Source of the DNA: OLB6 sp964493635
GTDB taxonomy: Bacteria > Bacteroidota > Ignavibacteria > Kapaibacteriales > Kapaibacteriaceae
Assembly: GCA_964493635.1 (NCBI GenBank)
Contig: CAZBOW010000007.1
Span: 24,281 to 88,280 of the forward strand
DNA length: 64,000 nt
Direction: 5' to 3'
Numbering within the stretch: position 1 is the stretch's first letter; the number at the start of each line of letters is the position of its first letter. Positions 1-10,329 of the stretch are shown one piece after another. A program made the translations under genes and the position numbers. The notes below the pieces were generated by a model. That model saw nothing but the letters and a program-made list of their open reading frames with translations. It had not been told where the DNA came from and made no database searches.

Positions 1-524
1 TTGCCCGAATGGTCCGGAAGCTCTATCAGCAGCAGAAATCGGTTCGCAAGTATCAGCCATCACCAGCCGAAGGCATGGTGTTCGATGCTCAGGCGATTCT
101 GAAGATGATGCCGCACCGCTATCCGTTCCTGATGATCGATCGGGTCACGAAGTTCGACGTCGAACAGAAGAAGATCACCGGGATCAAGAACATCACGTTT
201 AACGAGCCCCAATTCATGGGACATTTCCCGAACCGCCCAATCTTCCCTGGCGTGTTGATCACCGAGGCAATGGCCCAAACCGGCTGCATTTTGCTCACCG
301 CCTACGGCGTGGATCCCGAGCAGAAGTTGGTGGTCTTCACCGGGATGAATAACGTCAAGTTCCGCGGCCAGGTAACCCCCGGCGACCAGCTGGTAATGGA
401 AATGTCGCTTGACCGGTTCCGATTCAACATTGCACAACTCAGCGGTAAAGCCTACGTTGGTAGCACGCTTGTTGCCGAAGCCGAGCTGCAAGCTGCGGTT
501 GTTGATCGCGAGGTGGCATCATGA
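1..524 (+). CDS. fabZ: LpxC-FabZ fusion, C-terminal part (3-hydroxyacyl-ACP dehydratase domain), 5' partial
   Basis: The visible 170-odd residues are a complete FabZ dehydratase domain, which removes water from 3-hydroxyacyl-ACP in fatty acid synthesis. The core MMPHRYPFLMIDRV is followed by GHFPNRPIFPGVLITEAMAQ, with the catalytic His of GHFP and the Glu 14 residues later both present. The frame is open to the window edge, and about 25 basic linker residues precede the domain. In Bacteroidetes and Chlorobi, LpxC (UDP-3-O-acyl-GlcNAc deacetylase) is fused to FabZ with such a linker, so an LpxC half upstream is inferred, not seen. The ATG at 9 is probably internal. The stop overlaps the lpxA start (ATGA), which supports co-expression in lipid A synthesis. 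Confidence 0.85.
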   Translation, partial: ARMVRKLYQQQKSVRKYQPSPAEGMVFDAQAILKMMPHRYPFLMIDRVTKFDVEQKKITGIKNITFNEPQFMGHFPNRPIFPGVLITEAMAQTGCILLTAYGVDPEQKLVVFTGMNNVKFRGQVTPGDQLVMEMSLDRFRFNIAQLSGKAYVGSTLVAEAELQAAVVDREVAS

Positions 525-1309
525 CGGTTGTTCATCCAAGCGCTATTGTATCGCCGAAGGCCACCGTTGGCACCAACGTGCACATCGGGCCATTCTGTGT
601 CGTAGAAGATGACGTCGTCATCGGCGATGGAACGTCGCTGCTGTCGCACGTTGTGCTGGCGAACGGTGCGCGGATCGGGTCGGATGTGCGCATCCATCCT
701 GGCGCCGTGATCGGCACGGCACCGCAGGATCTTAAGTATGCCGGGGAACCAACCACGGCTCATGTTGGCGATCGAACGGTGATTCGCGAATGCGTCACGG
801 TAAATCGTGGCACCACTGCCACCGGCACCACGCGCGTTGGAAGTGACTGCCTGCTGATGGCCTACGCACATGTTGCGCACGACGGTGTTGTGGGCGATCA
901 CGTGATCATGGCCAATTCCGTGCAGCTGGGTGGTCACGTGCATGTCGGTGATTGGGCCATCATCGGTGGACTAACCGGCGTCCATCAATTTGTGCGAATC
1001 GGTGCCCACTGCATGGTGGCAGCATCATCAATGGCAACGCAGGATGTACCACCATACACACTGGTTGGACGCACGCCGCTGAGTGTGGAAGGCCTGAATC
1101 TCGTCGGGATGCGTCGACGAGGATTTTCGGTGGCTGAAATCGATGCGATCAAGCATTTCTACGAGGTCCTGTATCGTAAGGGGCTCAACGTGTCGGATGC
1201 TCTGCGCCACTATCGCGAGATCATCCCGGATGCCAATACGCGCGTTGTTGATGCGCTGACCTTCATCGAATCGTCGCAACGGGGAATCTGTCGGATGCGA
1301 CATGCGTAA
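521..1309 (+). CDS. lpxA: Acyl-ACP--UDP-N-acetylglucosamine O-acyltransferase
   Basis: This cytoplasmic enzyme transfers a 3-hydroxyacyl chain from ACP to UDP-GlcNAc, the first step of lipid A synthesis. The 262-residue protein matches the family length. Its N-terminal two thirds consist of isoleucine/valine-rich hexapeptide repeats (for example VHIGPF, VVIGDG, VRIHPG) of a left-handed beta helix. The expected catalytic His lies at about residue 120 in MAYAHVAHDGVVG. The C-terminal part is helical, with RRRGFSVAEIDAIKHFYEVLY as usual. It overlaps the stop of the LpxC-FabZ gene by 4 bases, so substrate-generating and lipid A genes are probably translated together. Confidence 0.95.
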   Translation: MTVVHPSAIVSPKATVGTNVHIGPFCVVEDDVVIGDGTSLLSHVVLANGARIGSDVRIHPGAVIGTAPQDLKYAGEPTTAHVGDRTVIRECVTVNRGTTATGTTRVGSDCLLMAYAHVAHDGVVGDHVIMANSVQLGGHVHVGDWAIIGGLTGVHQFVRIGAHCMVAASSMATQDVPPYTLVGRTPLSVEGLNLVGMRRRGFSVAEIDAIKHFYEVLYRKGLNVSDALRHYREIIPDANTRVVDALTFIESSQRGICRMRHA

Positions 1310-2126
1310 CCTGCTGTTTGGGTTGATAGTCCTTGCGATGGCTGGCCTTGCGTTACCGGTTGACCTGCTATCGCAGGCAACGATCTTCTCCAGCCCCATT
1401 GCCAATCCGTACGAGGCCCGCATCGGGTCGATGTATCAGTTCAGCGACGACCGCCTGCGCCTGGATATTGGTGCATCGATGAATTGGATGCGCGATACCC
1501 TCCTGGATATTGGCGGTTCGGACCTGTACGTGGAGTTGGGAGCCGACTTCATGACGTGGTCGCGTCTGCGTGTGGAAACCAACTTTAAGTTTCCCGTTGA
1601 AACGATCGATTACTGGTTTGGCGTGCACGCCAACGTTGGTGCTGAAGGCTCGCCATGGGAGGGTCGGATTCGTGTGGCTCATATCTCCTCGCACGTTGTC
1701 GATGGAGCACTTAGCAGTAGTGGTCGATTGGTCCCTGAACCCTTCGTCTATAGCCGCGAGTTTGTCGAGGTGCTGGTGGCGCGTCGGCTAGAAGCATTCT
1801 CCGACGTCCGCATCTATGGAGGCCTTACGGCTGTCTGGGCCACGCAGCCGGACGATTGCGATCCCTTTATTCCGCAAGCCGGCGTTGATCTGAACATGCC
1901 CATCGGTGGTCCGTGGTTCTTCTATGGTGGGTACGATGTGCGTCTGATTGGAATCAGCGACCGCTATCATCACGCCACGGCCTGGCAGGCTGGACTGAGG
2001 CTTGCCAATGCGAACGGCACAGGGCTGCTACTGTCGCTCTACCGCTATCAGGGACGAAGTCTGCATGGGATGTACTACAAGGACTTCGACAACTACTACG
2101 CCTTCGGATTCCAGCTCCTGCTGTAA
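1302..2126 (+). CDS. Exported beta-strand-rich protein, DUF1207-like
   Basis: A 274-residue protein with an N-terminal signal peptide (hydrophobic residues 4-22, then LLSQA). The rest alternates aromatic and polar residues, as in outer-membrane beta barrels. HISSHVVDG near residue 128 and the C-terminal WQAGLRL...LSLYRYQGRSLHGMYY resemble the DUF1207 family, whose function is unknown. It overlaps the end of lpxA by 8 bases and appears to close the lipid A operon, so an envelope role is likely. The family name rests on remembered motifs only. Confidence 0.6.
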   Translation: MRNLLFGLIVLAMAGLALPVDLLSQATIFSSPIANPYEARIGSMYQFSDDRLRLDIGASMNWMRDTLLDIGGSDLYVELGADFMTWSRLRVETNFKFPVETIDYWFGVHANVGAEGSPWEGRIRVAHISSHVVDGALSSSGRLVPEPFVYSREFVEVLVARRLEAFSDVRIYGGLTAVWATQPDDCDPFIPQAGVDLNMPIGGPWFFYGGYDVRLIGISDRYHHATAWQAGLRLANANGTGLLLSLYRYQGRSLHGMYYKDFDNYYAFGFQLLL

Positions 2127-2154
2127 ACCTCACCGATCCCGAATCCATTTCCCG

Positions 2155-2162
2155 TACTTTTG
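2155..2162 (+). promoter_or_regulatory. TAnnTTTG -7 box before ychF
   Basis: TACTTTTG is an exact match to the Bacteroidetes-type -7 element and ends 7 bases before the ychF start. No Shine-Dalgarno sequence fits between them, so transcription may begin at or near the start codon. It separates ychF from the preceding lipid A operon. Confidence 0.6.
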
Positions 2163-2169
2163 CGTCATT

Positions 2170-3264
2170 ATGGCAATACAATGTGGTATTGTTGGCCTGC
2201 CCAACGTTGGTAAGTCGACACTGTTCAATGCTCTGACCTCGAACGAAGCCGAGGCCTCCAATTACCCCTTCTGTACGATCGACCCGAATGTTGGGATCGT
2301 GAACGTGCCCGACCCCCGCCTGAAGGCCCTGTCGGAGAAGTATCAGACCGACCGCGAGGTACCAACCACGGTAGAGTTTGTCGATATCGCCGGTCTTGTG
2401 AAGGGGGCTTCGAAGGGCGAGGGGCTTGGTAATCAGTTTTTGGGCAACATTCGCGCATGTGATGCTGTTGCGCATGTGGTCCGTTGCTTCGAAGAAGACA
2501 ACATCGTCCACGTCCATGGTGCGGTCAATCCCTTGCACGACATCGACATTATCGACACCGAGCTGATCCTCAAGGACGTCGAGTCGGTGGAAAAACGTAT
2601 CACGGCGCTGCATAAGCTGGTGCGGGCTAACGATAAGGATGCGAAGGCCGAAACGGCCGTGATGGAGTCCTTACGTTCCCACCTCGATGGAGGCAAGCCT
2701 GCGCGGACCTTCGAGCGCGACGACCTGTCAGCGCCGTGGATCAAGATGCTCCAGCTGCTAACGGACAAGCCGGTGATGTACATCGCCAACACCGATGAAA
2801 CGGGCGCCAAACAGGGCAATGCTCTGGTGGACGCCGTGCGCGCCCGTGCGGCCGAAGAGGGTGCCGTGGTGATTCCAATTTGTGCCAAGATCGAATCGGA
2901 AATCGCCGTACTGGAACCCGACGACCGAGCCCTGTTCTTGGCCGATCTCGGCATGGAGGAACCTGGTCTGGATACGGTCATTCGCAAGGCGTATGAACTG
3001 CTTGGTCTGATCACCTTCTTCACAGCCGGCAAAAAAGAAACACGTGCCTGGACCGTGCGCCGAAACGCCAAGGCGCCACAGGCGGCGGGCGTGATTCATA
3101 CAGATTTTGAGAAGGGCTTCATTCGCGCCGAGGTGATGGCCTATGCCGACTGGGAGCGGTTGGGAAGCGAGCAGGCGGTGAAGGATGCGGGGTTGTACCG
3201 GGTAGAGGGTAAGGAATACGTGGTCAAGGATGGCGATATCATGTACTTCCGATTCAACGTCTAG
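2170..3264 (+). CDS. ychF: YchF/OLA1-family redox-regulated ATPase
   Basis: The 364-residue product matches the usual 363 of this Obg-like family, which binds ribosomes and hydrolyses ATP rather than GTP. G1 is GLPNVGKSTLFNALT near residues 8-22. The G4 position carries NTDE instead of NKxD, the change that gives ATP preference. The TGS-like C-terminus is seen in FFTAGKKETRAWTVRRNAKAPQA and the final GDIMYFRFNV. I chose the ATG at 2170 because it gives the family N-terminus (MAIQCGIVGLPNVGKS) and sits just after a TAnnTTTG box; a longer reading frame from 2002 has no support. Confidence 0.95.
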   Translation: MAIQCGIVGLPNVGKSTLFNALTSNEAEASNYPFCTIDPNVGIVNVPDPRLKALSEKYQTDREVPTTVEFVDIAGLVKGASKGEGLGNQFLGNIRACDAVAHVVRCFEEDNIVHVHGAVNPLHDIDIIDTELILKDVESVEKRITALHKLVRANDKDAKAETAVMESLRSHLDGGKPARTFERDDLSAPWIKMLQLLTDKPVMYIANTDETGAKQGNALVDAVRARAAEEGAVVIPICAKIESEIAVLEPDDRALFLADLGMEEPGLDTVIRKAYELLGLITFFTAGKKETRAWTVRRNAKAPQAAGVIHTDFEKGFIRAEVMAYADWERLGSEQAVKDAGLYRVEGKEYVVKDGDIMYFRFNV

Positions 3265-3276
3265 AGAAAGAGCGTT

Positions 3277-3909
3277 ATGGCAGTACTTGGTCATACGGCC
3301 CGATTGGCCATCACCACTCCATCGCTGGATGCGTTCCTGGAGGACCTCCTGCAGTTGGAGTTCGACGTCCAGGACCAGTTTGCCACAGACGGACAGATTC
3401 TTCTGTCTTGCCAGCAAGGGCCGGAGCGAGCCTACCAGTTAGCGTATCAGTCCGATCGGCCAACTCCGGCTGTTCCCGATGGGCTCGGCCTGCCGATCAC
3501 CGTGGCAGCCGGCGATTCCGGCAGCGCCATCCAACGCACCGGTGAACGGAACCCACTGTTGGGCTATCTGGATGCCATCGTCGTTCCGTCGACCGATCCG
3601 TTGGCAGATCGTCGTGCACTTGAAGACGTCGGGTTCTTCGTCCTTGAAGAGTTTCTAGGAACCAACGCGCAGAGTGATGTTACGGACGGCCTGGTGACGT
3701 TGTCGCTGGCCTCTCATGCGCGTACACCATTCCTGCAGTATCGCCAAGAACTCACCGAGGCCGTGCTGGCCGACCTTCAGTCGCTCGAGGGCATTGCATG
3801 CACGGTGCACCTCGGAGGGGAGCAGCTGCGCGACGGCGTAAGTCATCTGCGCCTGACGCTCCGCGACGGCTTCACCATTGTGGTGATTCATGATGGAAAC
3901 TACGAGTAA
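3277..3909 (+). CDS. Conserved hypothetical, possibly VOC/glyoxalase-like
   Basis: A 210-residue soluble protein starting 12 bases after the ychF stop. It has two similar halves: the first opens HTARLAITTPSLDAFLEDLL and the second LGYLDAIVVPSTDPLADRRAL, each followed by short beta-strand segments. Such paired beta-alpha-beta-beta-beta units occur in the vicinal-oxygen-chelate (glyoxalase) superfamily, but no clear set of metal ligands is visible. No signal peptide or membrane segment is present. Function unknown; the VOC suggestion is a weak inference. Confidence 0.55.
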   Translation: MAVLGHTARLAITTPSLDAFLEDLLQLEFDVQDQFATDGQILLSCQQGPERAYQLAYQSDRPTPAVPDGLGLPITVAAGDSGSAIQRTGERNPLLGYLDAIVVPSTDPLADRRALEDVGFFVLEEFLGTNAQSDVTDGLVTLSLASHARTPFLQYRQELTEAVLADLQSLEGIACTVHLGGEQLRDGVSHLRLTLRDGFTIVVIHDGNYE

Positions 3910-3928
3910 TCCAGGGGAGGGGACGTCC

Positions 3929-4591
3929 ATGCTACCACAACTGATCATGTTCGACCTGGACGGAACGCTGGTGGACTCCCGCAAGGGAATCGAGCACACG
4001 CTACGACTTACCTTGGAAGCATGCCACAAGCCCCTTGCCAGCGATCACGATCTGTCGTGGTGCATCGGTAGCTCGCTCTGGAAGATCTTCGAGCACTACC
4101 TCGAAACCACCAATCGTGAGGTTCTCGATCATGCCGTGGCAACGTACCGCCACATCTACCGTGATGGTCCGATGTTTGAATACACGGTGTATCCGGGTGT
4201 GGTGGACGCCTTGGCCGAGCTGCATCGTTTGGGCGCACGCCTGGTGATTGCCACAGCCAAGGCGCATGAGTATGCTCGCGAAGTGATTTCCGCGTCGTCG
4301 TTTGCCAGCTCGATTCACCACGTCTACGGTTCGGAATTGGACGGCACCAACGTCGAGAAGCAGGACCTGATTCGGCATGTGCTGCGTACTGAGGGTCGTG
4401 CCTCGCATGAGGCCATCATGGTGGGGGATCGCCATCACGACATTCAGGGAGCGGTGGCCAATGGTGTTCCGTGCATTGCTGTTGCCTATGGATATGGCAC
4501 TGTGGACGAGTTCACGTATGCCGATGCCACCATCACCCACGCTCACGACCTCGTGTCCACGATTACACGGCTCCATGCCCAAGAGAGATGA
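3929..4591 (+). CDS. HAD-family phosphatase, phosphoglycolate phosphatase-like
   Basis: A 220-residue haloacid-dehalogenase hydrolase. Motif I is FDLDGTLVDS with the nucleophile Asp near the N-terminus. Motif II is VIATAK, and motif IV is VGDRHHD followed by a Gly/Ala-rich tail (GAVANGVPCIAVAYGYG). The cap helices and length fit the Gph/PpaX group, which dephosphorylates small phosphate esters; the substrate is not predictable. I chose ATG 3929 because GGGGAGGGG at 3914-3922 is a good ribosome site at correct spacing. An earlier ATG at 3890 overlaps the previous gene. The 3' end overlaps queG by 17 bases. Confidence 0.8.
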   Translation: MLPQLIMFDLDGTLVDSRKGIEHTLRLTLEACHKPLASDHDLSWCIGSSLWKIFEHYLETTNREVLDHAVATYRHIYRDGPMFEYTVYPGVVDALAELHRLGARLVIATAKAHEYAREVISASSFASSIHHVYGSELDGTNVEKQDLIRHVLRTEGRASHEAIMVGDRHHDIQGAVANGVPCIAVAYGYGTVDEFTYADATITHAHDLVSTITRLHAQER

Positions 4592-5519
4592 TGCTCAACA
4601 GGTGATCGCCGCGGCGCATCGCATCGGCTTTGATGCCGCTGCCATTGCGCTGGCCGAGCCGCTTGTGGACCCTATCGCGCGGTATCGAGCGTGGCTGGCC
4701 CAGGGCAACCATGGGATGATGCAATGGATGGAGCGCAATGTGGACAAGCGGGGAGACCTCACGGAGGTGTTGCCCGGTGCCCGAAGCGTGATTGTCGTGG
4801 CGCGTAACTACTACACGCCTCATCACCATGCAGACGACAGCACGGGGAAGATCTCCCGCTACGCCTGGGGCGACGATTACCACGATGTTATGACTCCGCT
4901 GCTCGATGAGCTCAGCCGCGAGGTGGAGAGGATTGTGCCGGGAAGTACTACGCGTCGGTATGTTGATACAGGTCCCGTCATGGAGAAGGAGTGGGCGATT
5001 CGCTCTGGGTTAGCCTGGCGAGGAAAGCACTCGAACGTGCTTCGTCGAGACATTGGTTCGTGGTTCTTTCTTGGCGTGGTTATCACCACGGCCGAGCTGG
5101 AAGCCGGAAGTCCGATGGCAGACTTCTGCGGAACATGCACGGCCTGTATCGATGCCTGCCCAACCAACGCCATCACCGAGCCGTACGTTGTCGATAGTCG
5201 GAAGTGCATCTCCTATTGGACGATCGAAGTCAAGCCGGAGCATGACGTGCCGCCGGACATCGCACAACACATGGATGGTTGGCTCTACGGCTGCGACGTG
5301 TGCCAGGACGTCTGTCCGTGGAATCGGTTTGAAGCCCCCACCACCGAACCGCGATTTGAGCCCCGTGACATGGTTACGGAACTCAACCCGTCCATCGTTG
5401 TAGATTTGCAGCCGGAAACCTTTGCGCGGCGCTTTGCCGGCAGCCCGATGAAACGTGCCAAGTTGGCCGGACTTCAGCGGAGCGCTCGAATTCTATTGGA
5501 GAACACTACTGATGAGTAA
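4575..5519 (+). CDS. queG: Epoxyqueuosine reductase
   Basis: QueG carries out the last step of queuosine synthesis, reducing epoxyqueuosine in tRNA with cobalamin and two 4Fe-4S clusters. The 314-residue protein shows both ferredoxin-type clusters: CGTCTACIDACPTNAI and CDVCQDVCPWNRF. N-terminal features are also typical (GNHGMMQWME, PGARSVIVVARNYY, RYAWGDDYH, DTGPVMEKEWA). I chose ATG 4575 as the first start giving the normal QueG beginning; it lies inside the end of the HAD gene. Its own end overlaps trxB by 8 bases, so HAD, queG and trxB are probably one transcript. Confidence 0.93.
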   Translation: MPKRDDAQQVIAAAHRIGFDAAAIALAEPLVDPIARYRAWLAQGNHGMMQWMERNVDKRGDLTEVLPGARSVIVVARNYYTPHHHADDSTGKISRYAWGDDYHDVMTPLLDELSREVERIVPGSTTRRYVDTGPVMEKEWAIRSGLAWRGKHSNVLRRDIGSWFFLGVVITTAELEAGSPMADFCGTCTACIDACPTNAITEPYVVDSRKCISYWTIEVKPEHDVPPDIAQHMDGWLYGCDVCQDVCPWNRFEAPTTEPRFEPRDMVTELNPSIVVDLQPETFARRFAGSPMKRAKLAGLQRSARILLENTTDE

Positions 5520-6492
5520 CGCACCATCACAGCACACCGACATTGCCATCATTGGGGCAGGTCCTGCCGGCTTTACGGCCGCACTCTATGCCAGCCGTGC
5601 CAACCTTGGCGTGGTGATCTTCGAGGGCATGCAGCCCGGAGGTCAGCTCACGATCACCACGGAGGTGGAGAACTACCCAGGCTTTGAGCACGGTATCATG
5701 GGCCCAGAGCTGATGGATGTGATGCGAAAGCAGGCGCATCGCTTTGGTGCGCACAGCAAGTTCGAGACGATCGCCAAGGTTGATCTCTCGAAGCGCCCCT
5801 TTACCCTCTGGAATGAACGCGGCGAAGCCACCACAGCCGATGCAATCATCATTGCCACGGGAGCCTCGGCGAAGCTGCTCGGAGCAACGGGCGAGGACAC
5901 CTACATGGGCTATGGTGTGAGTGCCTGTGCAACCTGCGACGGCTTCTTCTTCCGCGATCAACGCGTGTTTGTCATCGGCGGTGGGGATACCGCCATGGAA
6001 GAGGCCAACTATCTTACGCGGTTTGCCTCCGTGGTCACCATCGTGCACCGCCGAGACGATTTTCGTGCGTCGAAGATCATGCTCGAGCGTGCTCAGGCTA
6101 ATCCCAAAATCAGGTTCCTCCTCAACAGCGTCGTGGACGAGTACGTAGGAACCGAGGTCAACGGCATGAAGAAACTCACCCATCTGGCCGTGCGCAACAC
6201 CGTAACAAACAGCGTCGAGATGATGGAAGCCGACGGTGCCTTTGTGGCGATCGGTCACCAGCCCAATACGTCCCTTTTCACCGGGGTGCTGGACATGGAC
6301 GACGTGGGATACATCCGCACGAAGCCGGGAACGAGCTACACCAACGTGCCTGGCGTGTTTGCCAGTGGCGATGCCCAAGACAGTGTGTACCGGCAAGCCA
6401 TTACGGCGGCAGGGTCTGGCTGCATGGCCGCTATCGATGCCGAGCGATGGCTAGAAACGGTTCGCCACGAGGCTGCGGCTACTCCACAGTAA
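5512..6492 (+). CDS. trxB: Thioredoxin-disulfide reductase
   Basis: A flavoprotein that passes electrons from NADPH to thioredoxin. The 326 residues contain the FAD motif IIGAGPAGFTAALYASRA near the start, the redox-active CATC (Cys139 and Cys142), the NADPH motif VIGGGDTAMEEA, and the C-terminal FAD site VFASGDAQDSVYRQAITAAGSG. The ATG at 5512 begins MSNAPSQHTD and overlaps queG. The stop overlaps the stop region of the convergent envelope gene by 14 bases, leaving no room for a conventional terminator. Confidence 0.95.
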   Translation: MSNAPSQHTDIAIIGAGPAGFTAALYASRANLGVVIFEGMQPGGQLTITTEVENYPGFEHGIMGPELMDVMRKQAHRFGAHSKFETIAKVDLSKRPFTLWNERGEATTADAIIIATGASAKLLGATGEDTYMGYGVSACATCDGFFFRDQRVFVIGGGDTAMEEANYLTRFASVVTIVHRRDDFRASKIMLERAQANPKIRFLLNSVVDEYVGTEVNGMKKLTHLAVRNTVTNSVEMMEADGAFVAIGHQPNTSLFTGVLDMDDVGYIRTKPGTSYTNVPGVFASGDAQDSVYRQAITAAGSGCMAAIDAERWLETVRHEAAATPQ

Positions 6493-8124
6493 CGATCGGG
6501 GCCTTGTACTTCTTGCTTGCCAGCTGTGCGGCTGATTCTGCCGCCTGCAGGGTAGAGAATCCCCACAGCCGCACCTGATAGGCCGGGCTGCGTCCATCCA
6601 GGATCGGCTCCATGTAGGAGCGGTATCCGCGGCCCGTCCATGTGTTCACCCACTCAAGGGCTTGCTCTTCGGAGGCATATTGGCCCACTAGAACGGTGTA
6701 GGGCAGATCGGCATCGCGGAGGTAGTAGGCCTCAACACGATTGTTGAGCAAGCGCTGCGTACCATCGGTCTGCAGGTAGAACAGCGGGCGCCGACTGCCG
6801 TCGGACCGCACCCGTAGTTGCTGTGGTCGCACGCCAGCGGCGATGAGCGCGTCGGCAACAACGGCCACGCGTTCGCCTGCCCGATCATCGTGGTTACTGC
6901 GCACATCCGGACTGACGTGACCAACCAACTGCAGTACCCGTGTTGTATCGGCGTCGAGGTCTTCGGCAATCATCTGCAGGACGGCTGCGTAGTCGTCAAC
7001 TCCTTGGTTCGTCGTATCGGCGAAGAGCGCCAACACGGCGCGATTGGTTACCAGCTCCGGCACCACGTCCGGCACCATGATGGTATCGGCAATCACATGA
7101 CTGGTAGAGTCCGACTGCCAGCCGACAATAAACAGCTCTTCCGTGCATCGCACGCTATCGCGGGCTACGAAGACGTCGGTGTGGTGCTTGGCACTGTAGA
7201 GCACTTCTCGTAGAACGTCCACGGCTGATTCGGCATCGGCAGCCTCCAAGCGGTAGAAGCAACCACCGGTAGCGGCCGTTAGATATCGATACTCGTAGCC
7301 ACGGACGTCCGGACCAACCGCAATCACCACAACGGCAACATCGGCCGAACGAGCCTGCTCGACAAGGGCTCGCACGGACATTCCCAGCGAGGCCACATCA
7401 TTGCTGGCGGTAACAAGCACCACCACCGACGTCGAACCAGCAGGAGAATCGTCCCGCGAACCCTCACGCGAACCCAGCACACTGATGCCATGGCGAAGGG
7501 CGCGATAGACGGCCGGTATTCCCGCCGGTAGCTGTTGTGGAAGGCCGTCGCAGCGCGGACCAGCTCGGAAGGGCGCATCGATCGGTGACACCTCAAAGAG
7601 CTCGTGATCGAAGGTCGCAATACCAATGCTATCGATGCCCATAAAACCAGCAGCGCGATCGGCCAGCGATTGCAGCACCGCCGGAGCTAGGTTCGACGAC
7701 GTCAGCGAATGATCGATCAAGACATAGGCAGCCGTTGGCGGGGTGTCGAACTGCCATGCGGTTTCGGTAACGATCGGCACATGAGGCGTCGCCATCGTCT
7801 CGCCCCGGCAGCCTGAGCGAATCACCCACGAGCCCCCTGCCGCGGCGGCCGAGCGAGCATTGCCGAATTGATCGGTGAGAACCACGTTGAACGAGAGTCC
7901 CGCCGGAGTGCGCCGGTACCCGGCAACATGTAAACGCGTAATGCTGCCTACGGTGTCGTTCGAGGCTCCCCGCAGGTAGTACGACGGCGTCGTGTTGATT
8001 GGTAGGGGGCTGGGCCCCGTGCTCACGTCCTGGGCAACAAGGAATAGCGGACAGCTCACAACATGAAGTAGCGCAAGAAGTAGAGCAAGAAGCAGAGAAC
8101 GCAGCGGTCGAACGAGCACAGTGA

Positions 8125-8128
<4 letters not shown>
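6479..8128 (-). CDS. Exported VWA / OmpA-like / SPOR domain protein
   Basis: A 549-residue exported protein with three recognisable parts. A leucine-rich signal peptide ends near residue 30. A von Willebrand A-type region spans about 120-330 (AYVLIDHSLTSS, then VVVLVTASNDV). An OmpA-like peptidoglycan-binding segment follows (LVGHVSPDVRSNHDDRAGERV...NNRVEAYYL). The last 75 residues are a SPOR fold (PYTVLVGQYASEEQALEWVN...YQVRLWGFSTLQAAESA), which binds denuded glycan strands. The domain set suggests a cell-wall-anchored envelope protein. I chose ATG 8128, which overlaps the clpB stop as ATGA; a longer start would lose the signal peptide. The signal-peptide codons hold a 12-bp tandem duplication. 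Confidence 0.75.
8073..8096. repeat. Two 12-bp tandem copies in signal-peptide codons
   Basis: Two near-identical 12-bp units (GCAAGAAGTAGA then GCAAGAAGCAGA on the + strand) encode the repeated Leu-Ala core of the signal peptide of the VWA/OmpA/SPOR protein. The unit length keeps the frame. Confidence 0.6.
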
Positions 8129-9492
<1,364 letters not shown>

Positions 9493-9592
9493 NNNNNNNN
9501 NNNNNNNNNNNNNNNNNNNNNNNNNNNNNNNNNNNNNNNNNNNNNNNNNNNNNNNNNNNNNNNNNNNNNNNNNNNNNNNNNNNNNNNNNNNN
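9493..9592. other. Assembly gap (100 N) at the 5' side of clpB
   Basis: A run of exactly 100 N. It should contain the rest of clpB (about 1.2-1.3 kb if full length) and the divergent promoter region, so its true length is probably far above 100. Confidence 0.9.
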
Positions 9593-9635
9593 GGTGTAAT
9601 TTGTAGAGGTTCAACGAACGAAGAGCATCGCACGC

Positions 9636-10322
9636 ATGGATCCAGTTGTACGCCTCGTTATCATCATCGTTCAGAGTTACATCATCGGCTCGATTCCCTC
9701 GGCCCTGATCGTGAGTAAGTCCTTTTTTGGATTCGACATCCGCACCAAGGGCAGTGGAAACATGGGAAGCACCAATGTGTTTCGCGTGTTAGGGTGGAAG
9801 TGGGGGCTGGTTGTGCAAATCGCCGACATTCTCAAGGGATTTACCGCCGTTGGCCTGGTAGCCTACTTCTTTGACTCTACCATGCCGTTTGTCAACGCCA
9901 CTCCCTTTGAAGATGCGACCGTGGTAAAGATGATTGCAGGGTTATGTGCCGTCATCGGCCATATCTGGTCGGTCTTCGCCGGGTTCAAGGGTGGCAAGGG
10001 GATCAACACCTCGGTGGGGTTGTTGATTGCCATGGCCCCGGTCGAGGTGGCGGTCGCTGCTGGTGTCTTCCTGCTGTTGGTCTTTGCCTCTGGATATGTG
10101 TCACTGGGATCCATCGTGGCTGCCGCCGTGGTTCCGGGAACGATGGCCTTCCGGTATAACATTCTTGGTGTCGAGATTGAGGGGTACGACGTTCTTGTCC
10201 ACTCCTTCATCGTGCTGGCACTCCTGGTGATTTATGCGCACCGATCGAATGTGAAACGCCTTCTGGCCGGCACCGAGAATCGCTTTACCAAGCTCATGTT
10301 GTTCAAACGATCCACCCGCTAA
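9636..10322 (+). CDS. plsY: Acyl-phosphate:glycerol-3-phosphate acyltransferase
   Basis: PlsY is an integral inner-membrane enzyme that makes lysophosphatidic acid from acyl-phosphate and glycerol-3-phosphate. The 228-residue protein has about five hydrophobic helices. It carries the diagnostic motif 1 GSGNMGSTNVFR and motif 2 GHIWSVFAGFKGGKG. It is slightly longer than usual (about 200) because of an insertion around FFDSTMPFVNATPFEDATV. It is followed 7 bases later by gpsA, which makes its substrate, so the pair is a phospholipid-precursor operon. TAATTTG just after the gap is a near match to the group's -7 box. Confidence 0.93.
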   Translation: MDPVVRLVIIIVQSYIIGSIPSALIVSKSFFGFDIRTKGSGNMGSTNVFRVLGWKWGLVVQIADILKGFTAVGLVAYFFDSTMPFVNATPFEDATVVKMIAGLCAVIGHIWSVFAGFKGGKGINTSVGLLIAMAPVEVAVAAGVFLLLVFASGYVSLGSIVAAAVVPGTMAFRYNILGVEIEGYDVLVHSFIVLALLVIYAHRSNVKRLLAGTENRFTKLMLFKRSTR

Positions 10323-10329
10323 GCACCGC

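Noticed and set aside
2002..2169. N-terminal extension of YchF
   Set aside because: The extra residues come from another frame of the DUF1207-like gene; family length and the -7 box support ATG 2170.
2402..2409. AGGGGGCT as a ribosome-binding site
   Set aside because: Copies lie inside genes in all phases and on either strand, not before start codons.
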